Origin: Prinsepia uniflora
Lineage: Eukaryota > Streptophyta > Magnoliopsida > Rosales > Rosaceae
Direction: 5' to 3'
Length of the DNA: 64,000 nt
NCBI GenBank assembly: GCA_032719365.1
Contig: CM064875.1
Location: forward strand, 30,712,693-30,776,692
The position numbers were made by a program, and so were the translations under genes. Shown piece by piece: positions 21,198-33,033 of this stretch. Every line of letters begins with the position of its first letter. The stretch's first letter is position 1. The notes under the pieces were generated by a model. The model searched no databases, was not told the DNA's origin, and saw only the letters and a program-made list of their open reading frames with translations.

Positions 21198-22005
21198 CTG
21201 TCATGCCCAAAACATACGTAAAGGTCACCTTAAGTCCCTACTAAACAACTACAAAACCCTAGACTGAAACCGGCCCGGGAAAGCCCTCCGAACACGCTTC
21301 CCAAGGCATCAAACCCTAATTTGACCAACTTAACGATCTCCGATCGACACGAAACCACCGCCATTGGATCCGTATCGTCGAAACCTTGAAAATGGCACTG
21401 GTCCCACACAAAATACTGTTCACACGCGCCCCCCACGTGCCGGTCAACCCTCTGGTCAACAGTGCTACAGTGATGCTGACGTCAGCATGACGTCACTGCT
21501 GACGTCAGCGTGACGTCATCACTGACAGTGTCAGAGGACACGTGTCAACAGCCCATTGGTCCCTGGTCTGACAATATTCTGACATGATGACGTCATCATG
21601 ACGTCACTACTGACGTCAGCATGATGACGTCATCAGCTACAGTACCGGGTCTGCGAATCGGGTCACCGCAGACCCACGGTTCGACCCGATCACAGATCGT
21701 GATTCCGACCACCAAAATCGACGGGGTTTGTTCCTATGGACTCGTCTGAACATGTTCTATGGCTATGTGTCATCAAAACAGATTTTGAAGTTCGAGAAAT
21801 CACCTGAAAAACGACGGGGAATTGGCTGCCGGTTCTGGTTTGTCTTCTCCGGCGAGCCGTCACAGTTCCAGCCACCAACTCAGGTCCAAAACGCTCGTCT
21901 AGTCCCCTAGGTTAAGTCTCAAAAACAACCAAACAAATTCAACGTTAAAAACGGACGGTTTGAGGCAGGGAAGGAAAATCGGCCTTCACGGGTTTGCAGG
22001 CTTAC
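21198..22005 (-). other. Candidate LTR intron 1 (complete Tekay element)
   Basis: Donor GGCG followed by GTAAGCC; acceptor TTTTGGGCATGACAG followed by GAATTG. Length 808 nt. The exon-like block between this and intron 2 is 59 nt (21139-21197). Equivalent positions are conserved in other long LTRs of the window. Confidence 0.4.
21477..21632. promoter_or_regulatory. Array of eight TGACGTCA palindromes (5' LTR)
   Basis: Same as 14050-14205, here in the LTR that drives the element. If bZIP factors bind, the element could be stress- or hormone-responsive; this is inference. The array lies within candidate intron 1, downstream of the presumed start site. Confidence 0.6.
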
Positions 22006-22964
22006 CGCCGCCGTGTCGCCGCCGTGGGCTGCCCAGTCCAGTCCTACGCCGTCCCGAGGTCACAATGGTCCTAGCCCAAGGTTGGTTCGAGCCCAGACGT
22101 CACGGTTTGGATGGTTGGATGGTTTTGGGCTGCACGGGTCCTCTCGGGTTTGTGGGTTTTCCGGCCGTGCAGGGTGGCCGTGGTGGCGTTGGCCGGTGTC
22201 TGTTGGTGGTGGTGCACGGTCTGGTGCTGCCTGATGAAGAAGGTTGGGTGGTGAGCTGCTGGTGTGATTGTTTGAAGGATGGGAGGTTGCACGGTTTGAA
22301 GGAAGAAATGAAAATGAATAAGTCTCTGATGGTTTAAGAACAGAAGGAGAAAATAGAATGGATGGCTGAGATTGATTCTGAGTTAAGAGTGAAGGGTGAG
22401 GATTTAAGGAAATTAAACTATTTAATTAATCTCATGGCAGACCAAGATCCAGATTGTTGGGGATGATGTGGATGGGGTAGATGAGTGACATGTGTCACTC
22501 ATCAAGGGTCCAGATTGATTGGGTTAAAGTAAATCAGATTATAATATTTTATTATTATTTTAAGTTCCGAGTCCCGGTTAGTTCGGTTACGTTCTTGACC
22601 ATAACTTTTTCGTCGTAAGTCCGATTTCAGCGTGCCGCCTGTCTACGGATTCGTATCGACGAGGCCTACGTAACGGTCATTGGCCCTCGTCCGTTGGACT
22701 TCCCGGGTCAAAAGTCAACATTTGGCCCCCAAATGGCCAAATTACCAAAATGCCCCTCGACTTCCGAACGTCACAACTTCTTCCTCGAACGTCGGAATCG
22801 AACGTGCCACCTGCCTATGAACTCGTGACGTCCTAAACTACGTCACGGTCACGTGTCAAAGTCCTAAATACTTCCCGAGGTAAAAGTCAACTTTCCCCCC
22901 CTCAGGGGCAAAACGGTCATTTACAATAAAATAATAATTACGAAAGTTCGGGTCGTTACATTGC

Positions 22965-23367
22965 TCAGCAGGATTATCAGTGGGATGCTGAGCGGAATGT
23001 CAGCTTGAATTGTAAGTTAAGTAGAGCTGTTAGACTTGGTTCTGAGTGCACCTGCATTAGTGACAGGTGGGATCGATGAATGTTGATGCCTCATTCGAGG
23101 CTTGAGTTGAGTGCGGGATTTCAAGTGACAATTGTTCACCCACTTGTGGGACACGATCATGGAGTGGAGCTGAGTTTCAGCATTGACCGTCAGATGGTAG
23201 TTGACGTCAAGTGACGTATGTGTCTAATACACACTGTGGGTAGCTGTCGGATGTGTACTTATACAAGTGAGTGCCTCAAGGAGGAGGCAGGATTAGATTT
23301 CCGCAGTCTAGATGTGGATCTGGGTCGGTATGAATTTCGAGGATGAAATTCATTAATTAGGGAAGAT
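22965..23367 (+). mobile_element. 3' end of another plus-strand Tekay interior
   Basis: Non-coding tail ending in GAGGATGAAATTC and a purine-rich TTAGGGAAGAT directly before an LTR start, the same arrangement as the complete element. The rest of this element is not visible to the left. Confidence 0.6.
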
Positions 23368-24631
23368 TATAACGACCTGTAACGAATCTACGGGATTAAT
23401 TACGAATTAATTGAGGATTAGAGAGACTAATCGGGAATTAGTTGAGAATTATCAGACGATCGAGGTAAAATGAAGATTTTGCCCCTAGACGAGGGTAACA
23501 AATTAACTTTTGATCTGGCCAGTCAAATGCACGAGGATCAAGGTCCATTACGTAGATCGAGATGATACGAGTCCTCAAACAGGTAGCACATCAAAATCGG
23601 GCATTGTAAGGGAAAAATAAGGGACTAAAATAGTTTTGGAAACTATTCATAGTTGCACCAAAATTGAGGCGGTTGCATTTTGGGTTTGTCTTGAATGGGC
23701 CTAAAATATCTCCTGTCAACCATTAGATGAGTGACAAGTGTCACTCACCAATTGATCCACACATTACATACATGCATCCAGAATTCCCTTTTCATTTTTC
23801 ATATTCTTCATTTCCTCGAACCCGACACCCACCCCAAACCTTCACTGTCATCTTTCTTGCTTGCTACTAGACATAGAGTGAGAGTAAGAGGGACTGAAAG
23901 ACGGTCACAAGAAAGCTGAGCCGCTGTGGATGGCGGAGGAAGCCACGAGAAAAGGTAAACCCAAAACCCTTTTTAAATTCAAATTTTGAATTTCATGTTT
24001 GGACGTTTAGGAACGGTTTTGATGATTCGGTTGGGTTTCTGGGTTTGGACGAGTTCATTCGATCGAGAATCAAAAGGAATGGACGGCTGAGCAGCCCAGG
24101 ATGGTCGTTCAAGGGTGGGACGTGACTATTCGATCGTGACAGGTAATTTCTAGTCATTTTCTTTTGATTTTGAGGGCATAGAAATTTTTCTAGGGATGAG
24201 ACGATCAGAATGGTCAAAGAACGGCTGAAAATAGTGGTTGGATGACGGAGATATGGTCAGGCCGGGTCGCGGGTCAAATCGACATGTTGTAAAGAAACGA
24301 GTCGACCCACTTGGAGCTGATGATGATGACGTGGTTGTCCACATCATCATCTGTCAGACCTGTCTAGCCACATGGCCAACCAAAAGGTGACACATGGCAG
24401 GCGTCAGGTCCAATCAACATTGACATAGTAGTGCCACGTCAGACGCTATCAAACCACGTGGACAAGTGAGATGGACTTTATTTTATGAAATATGATGCAT
24501 GCAAAAATGTTTTATATATTTTTGAAAAATGATGCATGCATGCATAAATGTTTTATATATCTCACGTAGTTCGAGATTTTTGTTTTATATGATATTTGAG
24601 ATTAGGCTGAGTATTCTACCTGGATTTGTTT

Positions 24632-27600
24632 TGTCAGGACCCACTGTTAGGACCCGTCCCAAATATCACCTCGATACCCGGGACAAACCCTGCTCCCGTC
24701 TGACAATCACACTTAAAGTACCACAAGAACCTCAAAATAACCATAAGCATAACTATCAGACAAGGGAGTAAATATAATACAACTGTAGAACAGAACATAG
24801 CGTTATACAAAACAGGCACAAAAGTCTTACTAGGCTAATCTTGCAACGGAAGAACGTCGTAAAGCTCTATGCCTCGGTCCCTGCCTCAACGTTCACCCCA
24901 GCACTATCACCACGACCTGGAGGGAAAGTTAAAAACCAGAAAGTGTGAGTGGACTAAAAAAAATAAGAGTTTCAAACACAATTTAGAAACAACAAGGATT
25001 AAGAAAAAAACAATAAGATTTTTCCCTCCATTTTAACAATAAAGGATGCATGCCTAACGAAGTATCAGAAAACCACAACATAAAACAGTATAATAAATAT
25101 GCTAAGATCATATCATAAAAACCAATTCCACATGTGTCAAGTTTGATCAAACCTGCTGGGTCTATCCAAGTCTTTAAACTCAAACCAGGCTTCAAATGTA
25201 ATCTGATTCTTTAAACTCCCGAGTCTTTAAACTCAATAGGCCTACGGGGGTAATATCGTAAATATCCGTGTCTTTAAACTCCCGAGTCTTTAAACTCAAT
25301 CCGGGCCCGTCCCCCGTCAATCACAATATCCGGGTCTTTAAACCCAATATCCAGATCCAGCAAATCCAATCCAAAACCAATTCTAAATCCATATCCAAAC
25401 CTAAATCCGAAATCAATGGTCTGATGCCCTTCCGGCATCCAGAACCGTCATTCCGAACCCAAATCCGGAATTCCACTTTTCTGACTTTAAAACCAAATCT
25501 CGTTGCTCGAAATCCGATTTTGAAACCAAAACCTTGATTACCAAAATCATGTCTCATAATCCATTTATAACCATCAGAAAACACTATAGATTGAAAACCC
25601 AAAAGCTTAGCATCAAAATCAGAAATCCAGTTTTTCTCGAAAAACGTGCAAAAACCCGAAAATGTCTCGAAAAACGTGCAAACATATCAACCACATATAA
25701 TCACCATTAAAAAGCATAAAAACATACTTAAAATCATAAAACATAAATAGAAGCAGCTAGGCATGCTCGTAAGAAACGAAAAAGTCCACTCACGAGTCAA
25801 AAAGTGTCAATCGCGCTCCGTGCGCTCCTCGACCGTCTCAGGCGTCTCTCGTCCTGTCAATAATCACCAAATAGGGTCATAAATACGTCAAATACGCTAA
25901 CCCTAATTTCCCCAAATTTTCGGGAATTTAAACGTAATTTAAATTTAAACCCTAAACCGTCCGGATACTCGAACTATCCCGAAAAAACATCCGATTTTCC
26001 CGAAACTTGTCCCAATAGATTCCTTACAACATTTAGACCAAAAACCATGTTGGAAGGTTGCTAAGAATTCTCCCCACGCGCCCCCCAAAGTGGTTGCGCG
26101 TGGGCCTCACGCGCTGCTACAGTGTCGTCCTAAAACCTAGAAATCAAGGCCTGAAACTCGTCGTCTTCAACCTCGAAACAAACTGCCCGTTAGCCCTGTT
26201 TTGGTCTCCGGCCACCCAGACCTTCCCCCGTCACGGCGACCATCCTAGAAGACTCCTAGGACCTCCCTGAACCTCACACCACTCACCAAAGTCCTCGACT
26301 CTAACCCAAAGTCCACGACTTTCGAAAACAATAAAACGGTAAAAACAGGGGATTTGAGTCCTACCTTCGATTCGTCCTCCGCCGTCTGCACCGCCGTCTA
26401 CCACGGTGTCCACTGAGTCCCCTGTAGCCGTCTTAGCCTCCTCTCAGCCCGGCTTAAGCCAACACATGGTACAACCACCACCTCTATCCCACAACTCTCT
26501 CTGTTTCCCTGAAAATCAAACCTCATCACCGCCGTGTTCCTTGCACGATTTCAATTCCAAAACCCGATCACCAGTCTCTCTTCTCCTCTCTGTTACTCTC
26601 ACAACTCACAGGACTCTCACACACGCACAGAATCGATCACACTCACCACCGCCTCACCACTATGTTTTCTGCTTCTCAAACCAATTTGCACGGTTGAAAT
26701 CGATCAATATGTGCCCGTGTGTATAATTAACACCCTAGAATCCTCTAGTGTTAATCCACGTGTCCCCTTCTCCATGGTCATCAGCACAAAATATCCAATC
26801 CTACTCATGCCACTTGCCCTTATCTAATTGGCCCTAAAGACAAAAAGACCAAAATGCCCCTAGAGTTAAAATTACCATTTTGCCCTTCAACTTCCCAGAC
26901 CCATAACTAATTTGTCTGACGTCCGATGACAGTGTGCCACCTATCGTTGTACTCAGGACATCGAGACCTATCTAACGGTCCTCGGTCTACGTGAAAATCA
27001 AAAGTCCACTAAAAAGTCAACATTTTCCTCTATATTACGATAAAGCCCTCAATCTTCCGAACGTCATAACTTTTCCTCCGATTGTCCAAATCGGACATGC
27101 CACTTGTCTACGGACTCGTGACGTCCTAAACTACGTCACGGTCAATGATCAACACTCGTCCAACCAGTCAATCAAAAAGTCAACTTTCGACACACTATTC
27201 ACAAGGGTAAAATCGTCCTTTTATACAAATCTTTTACAAAATTACATTTCTACCCTTCCTGAAGGTACGGGTTGTTACACCCACCCCTAATCCCCCGGGA
27301 TTAAGGGCTAAATCCCGATCCCTTCTAACTTACGCATGACACGAAGGCTAAACTGACGTCCAACCTTCATGTGACACGTAAGTCGGATAAGGGATTCTCG
27401 ATCCAACCGTCCAAAAACTTCCGAACTTCCCAGAGTGCGCAGAGTCTACTGTGGATCGTACGTGTGATGTCTCCGTCTCTCTCGACCGACAGCTCGCGCC
27501 GCAACAACCTGGAGGTTATCAAAAACACGAAAAGACTATGAGTGGACAAAAATAAAGAATAATTTAAAACATTTCATAAAACAATGACATTTTTACCATC

Positions 27601-29763
27601 CACGTAAAAACCAATGCATGCATATCCATTCAAGTTATGAAACCATTTTTATCAAAAACCATCAACGAAAACCTTGTTTATCAAATCGTGTAAAACCCGT
27701 TATCCAAATCCAGGCCTCAGCCTCAAATCAATCTCAAATCCGGGAACTCAGTCCCAAAGCCATCGAAAACCATTTCATCTGGGCCACTGCCCAAAACATC
27801 GGAAAACCTTGTTGAAAACCATATCATATTTCCATTCACCGAACCTGCTGGATCTATCCGAGTCTTTAAACTCTCGAGTCTTTAAACTCAATCCAGACCT
27901 CAATATAATCCGAGTCTTTAAACTCCCGAGTCTTTAAACTCAATCCGGGTCTTTAAACCCAATCAAAGCCCGTCCCGTATCAAACATAATCTGGGTCTTT
28001 AAACCCAATAACCAGATCTAAAAAATCCAATCCAAAACCGTTTAAAAACCTTTTTCCATTTCCGAATCCGAATCCGCAATCTCATAAGGATCCCGAATCC
28101 AAACCCAGAACTCATAACCATCTCCTTTCCAGATCCGAGTCCGCAACCATCATTTCGTAAGCCGGCATCCAGAATAACCATTCTGAACCCAAACCGGAAT
28201 CCACTTTCAAGTCCTAAATCGAATCCTGAATCGTCATCCGGAAGTCCGATTCAAAAACCCGAAATCACGTTTCTCAAAACCACTTTTTGAACTGGGCCTC
28301 GAAGCCCGAAGTCATTTTCTGAAATCCATTTGTAAATCATTGATATTAAATCATATTTCAAATCCCGACATCAAATCATGTAAACCAGTTTCAAATCATA
28401 ATATCTGTCAAATCTCATAAAACGTGAAATTTCGTAAAATAACTCGAAAAACGTGCAAAACCATAAACCATCAAGATCATAAATAAAATCATAGCATCAC
28501 TTATGGAAAACATAATAAAACATATATGCATGCATCAAGAGTTATAAAACAAAGTCCACTCACGCGCCTGCAACAGAGTACTGTTCATCGTCTTCTTCGA
28601 TGGTCACCCGGTCTGAACTGGCATGACCGGTTCTCCGCCGTCCTGCAACCATTTTTGTTCCTTTCAACTCCCCTAGCTTCGTCCTACACTAATCATCCTA
28701 ATTCCCTAATCAAAACACGACATCACGACCTCTAACCTGTCCCCCCAAACTCGAACCATAAACCACCCGAAAACACCTGTTTCGGTTCCAGACCACCAGA
28801 GCTTGCCCTCGTCACGGCTTCACAACTAGAAGATTCCTAAGGACCTACTGAGTCAACTAGAACTCACCAAACACCTCGACTCGACCTCAAACTCCACGAC
28901 TTTCAGTTTGAACCAAAATGGAAAAACAAAGGAAACAGGGGAACCTTACCTGTCTTTGAGCTACCGTGAACGCCGCCGTGGCCCAGCCCGTCCAATGTCT
29001 CTTCTCTGCCTTCTGATCACTCCCACACTCCAAATTTGAAAGGTTTGATAGAACACAGCAACACCACCACCTCGATTCTTATCTATTTTCCACAGAAACT
29101 CACACTCACACACACAGGTTTCCTCACACACTTCGCACTCACAACTCACTCACCAGCTCTCACTTAGTCTCTAGTCACTCACTCGATCACCAGAACACAC
29201 AAACACACACTGAAATCGATCAATTTTCCTCTCTTCCCAGTCTCTGTTTCTCCCTCTCAAACACGACTACGCTTCACTCACGGCCCAAATTAAAAATCAC
29301 ACCGTGCACCCTAGAACCCACTAGATCACCCCCATGTGTCCAAACCCTATGGTCCCATCTTAAAAAAATCCAAGGAACACTGCACACTTGTCCTCATCAG
29401 ATTGTACAGTTCCCAATGTGCAAAAAGACCAAAATGCCCTTACTTGTTCAACTTACGGTTTTACCCTTCGCCGTTCTAGACCCGTATCTCGCTCGTCCGA
29501 CGTCCGATGAAAGCATGCCACCTATCGTTGTACTCAGGACGACGAGATCTACCTAACGGTCATCGGTCTACGTGTAAAAACCTTGTCATACGAAAAGTCA
29601 ACTTTTCCCCCTTCGTTTAACCAAATTACGGTGATGCCCAAACCAGGGGCAAAATCGTCATTTTGTGCCAAAAGTCCAAAAGTAACCAACTAAACATCGA
29701 TTAACTCAAATAATCCATCACTAATCACTTCGCTAATCCGGCCTTCCGGGACGGGTCGTTACA
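24632..29763 (-). mobile_element. Solo LTR, TSD TGTTT, interrupted
   Basis: Plus strand begins TGTCAGGACCCACCCC (across the next insertion) and ends GACGGGTCGTTACA. TGTTT flanks it at 24627-24631 and 29764-29768. No interior is present, so it is a solo LTR. Host parts 24632-24644 and 27285-29763. Candidate splice signals on the minus strand: donor CAGGTAAGG at 28949, donor GTGAGTGGAC at 28563, acceptor CCTCCAG at 27509. Here only four bases separate the intron 1 acceptor from the second donor, unlike the other copies. Confidence 0.85.
24645..27279 (-). mobile_element. Solo LTR, TSD CCCAC, nested
   Basis: 2635 bp beginning TGTTAGGACCCGTCCC and ending GGGTTGTTACA on the plus strand, flanked by CCCAC at 24640-24644 and 27280-27284. 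It lies 13 bp inside the start of another solo LTR. Candidate introns on the minus strand: 25854-26365 (donor AAGGTAGG) and 24917-25793 (GTGAGTGGAC to CCCTCCAG). Holds repeats of GAGTCTTTAAACTC at about 25200-25350. Confidence 0.88.
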
Positions 29764-31153
29764 TGTTTTATATAATTTTGATGATTTCACAGAGAGGCGT
29801 GAAACTAAGGATTGATTTACGATTTTGAATGATTTCATGGAGATACGTGAAATCGAGATTCGGGCATGAGTGCTAATTGAATATGGACCTTGACTTGGAT
29901 GATAGTCAAAGGTTATTTGGAAAATGATTTGACTAACGAAATGGTTTTCAGAGTTAGAAATATCTTTCGGGCGTATTACCCAATTGATTTATGGTTTAAT
30001 TTAGAGTATAGTCAAACGTAAGATATATTGGGATGTGACCCAGTTATGATTCAGGCATGAGACCCAGTTGTGGAGTTGATAAGAGGGATTCGAGGAATCC
30101 TGGATTTATGAAAGATATTTTGGGCATGAGACCCAGTTGTGGATTTGATAGGATTCGAGGAATCTTGGGTTTATGGAGTGTTGATATACACTGTTTCCAG
30201 ACTTGTGACCCATTTTATGATATTTTGGGCTTGTGACCCTATTGATGATATTTGGGCTTGTGTCCCTATGATTTTGAGTTTAAAGACTCGAATTTTATTA
30301 GAGGGCCTCTGGTTGTGAATATGTTTCCCCGGAGAGCACTCTGCATATGGTGCTAGCCTCCGAGATATGAAGAGGTCACGATGTGCCTGTCGTCGAGCAG
30401 CTAAGAGAGGCAGCAGCTGAGGGAGGCTTGACTCAAGAGTACGATATATGAGATCGGTCGATGATATGTTCCCGAAGATCTGGTGATTGTCGGCTAGTGA
30501 AGTGTTCACGGCGACACGCTCAGGATCAAAGCAGTCCTTGAGCATAAGGTATGCGTGCTTGGATTATAATCGTGATTGATGATGATAATAATGATGATGG
30601 GCTGAGGTCCCACATGTTTTATATTTGGGCTGAGACCCTATATGATATGATGTGGGCTGAGATCCCACATGGTTGATATCTTAAGCTGAGACCCTGTGTG
30701 ATTTGATTGGAGCTGAGACCCCATATGATTTAGTTTTTGCACTGAGTCCGTACTAAGGAAATGGCTTCAATTGAGCCATGTTTTTATTGTATTTGATTTG
30801 AAAAGCAATGTGATTTTCTTTTGAGAAAAGTATTTAAAATATATTGTTTTATGATATGTATGCATGCTTTTAAAGTGGAGGGTATCAATGTCATTTTGAT
30901 AAATTGTTTTTATAAACTGATTGTTTTTGTCCACTCATAACTTTTTATGGTTTTTGATACCCTTCAAGTTGATCACGGATGCAGGCTGTAGTAGAGACCG
31001 AGACATCATATGGCGTTGCATAATCTAGAAATCACTACGCACTCTGGGTAACCCCGAGCGGGTTACGGTTGTATCCCTGGTCTGGAACTCGGTTCCAGAC
31101 GGCAGCATGGCACATCCCACAATAATTCAGGAGAATCGGGATGGGTCCTGTCA

Positions 31154-32390
31154 AGGGTAGCCACCAAAAAGGACAAGGAAATTCGGTAGCATGCTACCGA
31201 ACCTATCGCAACAGCCCAAGAATAGTGTCGGTAACCGCCTGCTAAACTGCAGATGATCAGTTCAGAGCTCGCGTCCCGAGTTCATGAACATTTGATCGGT
31301 GCGCGTGCACCGACCCTTCTTACACTTGCTTCAGCACACGTCCACCGAGTTCCTTCTCTCTATTTAACGCGCGTCCACCGAACCAATCTGCAGCCTTCCT
31401 ATGTTCGTTGACCGCCCTTTAACCCCCAAATTTCAGCCCCAATTTTGACCAGCGCCCACCGAAAACATTCATGAAGCTTTATTTCGAGTTTTAGGAAATA
31501 TTTTAGGATAATTCCAACTTGATTTCACACTTATTCTCCATATTCTAGAAGGATTTCAATCCTATTTCCTTTTTTTATTATAATTTTCATCCTTTTACTT
31601 TTAGGAAAGGTTTTTAGTTAGATTTCCTTAATATTTAGGAAGCCTTTTCCTTTTAGAATTTAAATTTTAAACTCCTATTTATTTGAGGATTAATTTTCTC
31701 CTATAAATATAGAGGCTTAGGTTAATTCTACACATTCATCTGCGGCATAGTTGTGCGTTCCCTATTGTCTCACCAAAGAGAGTTCATTCACTTAGCATCT
31801 GTTAGGCTTATCGGGAGAAAAAGTGTAACACGACCTCTTTAACCCGTAGTTATCTCTTGTCTTGATTATTTCTTTTGAATTGATTATTAATCTTATCTTG
31901 GTCTTATGTTTTGTATTGCTTTCAATAATATTTTAGTTTTGGTTATGTTTGAATATTGATGCTTAATGCTTGATAGATAAGTTGGGCGTTCCCTAGTCTA
32001 TTATTGAAAGTGTAGAGGGCTTCCCATGCATGTACTTAAGAATATGCAAACACCTTGTAAAACTAAGGTTACAGGACTTTAGGATTGAAGTTAATAGAAT
32101 TCATGAATGAGTTAGGTTAAAAGAGGAGTGGACCAAGTAAATAGTAAGTTAGGTTATATTAGATTAGATTGGGTTAGTTAATCACGTAGGATGATAGAAA
32201 CAACCAACTACCCCCTAATTAAATAATCAAACAATAATCATGCTTAGATACCCTCAATCCCCAGTTAAGAACAATCCCTACTTATCAATGCTACATCTAC
32301 ACAAAAGGGTTTTAATTTGCATATGTTTTCATTGAGGGTTGAGCGTCACTTTGTGTTTACTTTAATACTTAGTTTTAGCATATCAATTTT
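31154..32390 (+). mobile_element. Athila-like LTR remnant
   Basis: Truncated on the left by the preceding LTR. Contains a TATA box CTATAAATAT at 31701-31710, followed by a leader and T-rich sequence, and ends TTTAGCATATCA just before a tRNA-Asp-type primer site. Matches the layout of Athila-group Ty3 elements. Confidence 0.65.
31701..31710 (+). promoter_or_regulatory. TATA box of Athila-like LTR
   Basis: CTATAAATAT, about 680 bp before the primer-binding site. A start near 31730-31740 would be typical. Confidence 0.55.
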
Positions 32391-32408
32391 TGGCGCCGTT
32401 GCTGGAGA
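32391..32408 (+). other. Primer-binding site, tRNA-Asp type
   Basis: TGGCGCCGTTGCTGGAGA, resembling the tRNA-Asp-complementary site common in Athila-group elements with two mismatches. Confidence 0.8.
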
Positions 32409-33033
32409 TTGAAATCATCTCTTGTATGATTTAGTTTATGTATATATTATATATGTACCTATTTTCATACTTGTATATAAATTTTAATACTTTTTGTTTA
32501 AAACGTTTTCATTGTAAATATCTTTAAAAAAATTTCAAAAAAAATCTAAAATTAAAATTAAAACAAATAAAGAAAAAAATTATTTTAAAAAAAATTCTAA
32601 AAGCCTTCATGGCCCTTAAAAGGCTTGAGGTTGGGGCAGAGTTTGTTAACATTTGAGTTATCTTGGAATGAATACATGTCTGCCCTTAGTAAGAAATTTT
32701 CAAGGTGATTTCTAGGACATGAGATAATGCATGCTATATGCCAGCACTGAGAAGTAGGATTCTAGAGTTCCAAAATCGTGTTCGCACTGAGAAGTAGGAC
32801 TTCGGAGTTCCAAAATCATCCTTCCCTTGAATGTATTCTTTCTACCTAGTCACTTTGGACTAGCCCAAACAGGGACAATGGTTCGAAATCCAAGCTAATG
32901 ACTTGGGACGTACGGACGTAAAAGTCTCCATCTAAACTTTGAAGCTATGTGACCCATATATAGCTTTGACTTCCCCACATATAAACTGGTTCCTATTAAA
33001 TGTTTTAGAATTGCATGAATATCAAAACCTTTC
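32409..33033 (+). other. Athila-like 5' leader
   Basis: Untranslated region between primer site and gag. Contains A-rich runs and a short direct repeat CACTGAGAAGTAGGA at about 32745 and 32787. No ORF. Confidence 0.5.

Larger units (their letters stand above)
12678..22960 (-). mobile_element. Complete Tekay-type chromovirus
   Basis: Two LTRs of 2857 bp (12678-15534) and 2856 bp (20105-22960) bound an open gag-pol. On the coding strand each LTR begins TGTAACGACCCG and ends GGCGGGTCCTGTCA. A tRNA-iMet primer site lies 3 nt inside the 5' LTR and a purine tract abuts the 3' LTR. Flanks read ATTGC/TGACAGG on the left and TTACA/TTGCT on the right, giving a 4-5 bp duplication whose exact frame is ambiguous because bases are shared with the LTR ends. 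The LTRs differ at about nine positions by eye (eight substitutions and one T indel, about 0.3%), so insertion was recent. The only element here that could encode its own machinery. Confidence 0.92.
20105..22960 (-). repeat. 5' LTR of complete Tekay element
   Basis: Acts as promoter for the element. From its start at 22960 it holds the palindrome at 22480-22503, a pyrimidine-rich leader-like stretch, a donor-like GGTAAG at 22005, the bZIP array, an acceptor-like GACAG at 21198, a donor GTGAGTGGG at 21138, a branch-like CCACTCACC, and an acceptor CCCCTCCAG at 20441. Confidence 0.9.
23368..31153 (+). mobile_element. 3' LTR of plus-strand Tekay element, interrupted
   Basis: Starts TATAACGACC (the terminal TG mutated to TA) after a purine tract and ends GGGATGGGTCCTGTCA. 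Host parts are 23368-24631 and 29769-31153, about 2.65 kb together; the rest is nested insertion. Contains a diverged palindrome at 23726-23748, a donor-like AGGTAAAC at 23955, a GTGAGATGGAC donor at 24466, hairpin repeats such as GGGCTGAGACCC around 30000-30730, and an acceptor-like CCCTTCAAG ending 30968. Confidence 0.75.

Noticed and set aside
30171..30545. 124-codon minus-strand ORF
   Set aside because: Antisense across LTR repeats; no domain and no conservation in sibling LTRs.
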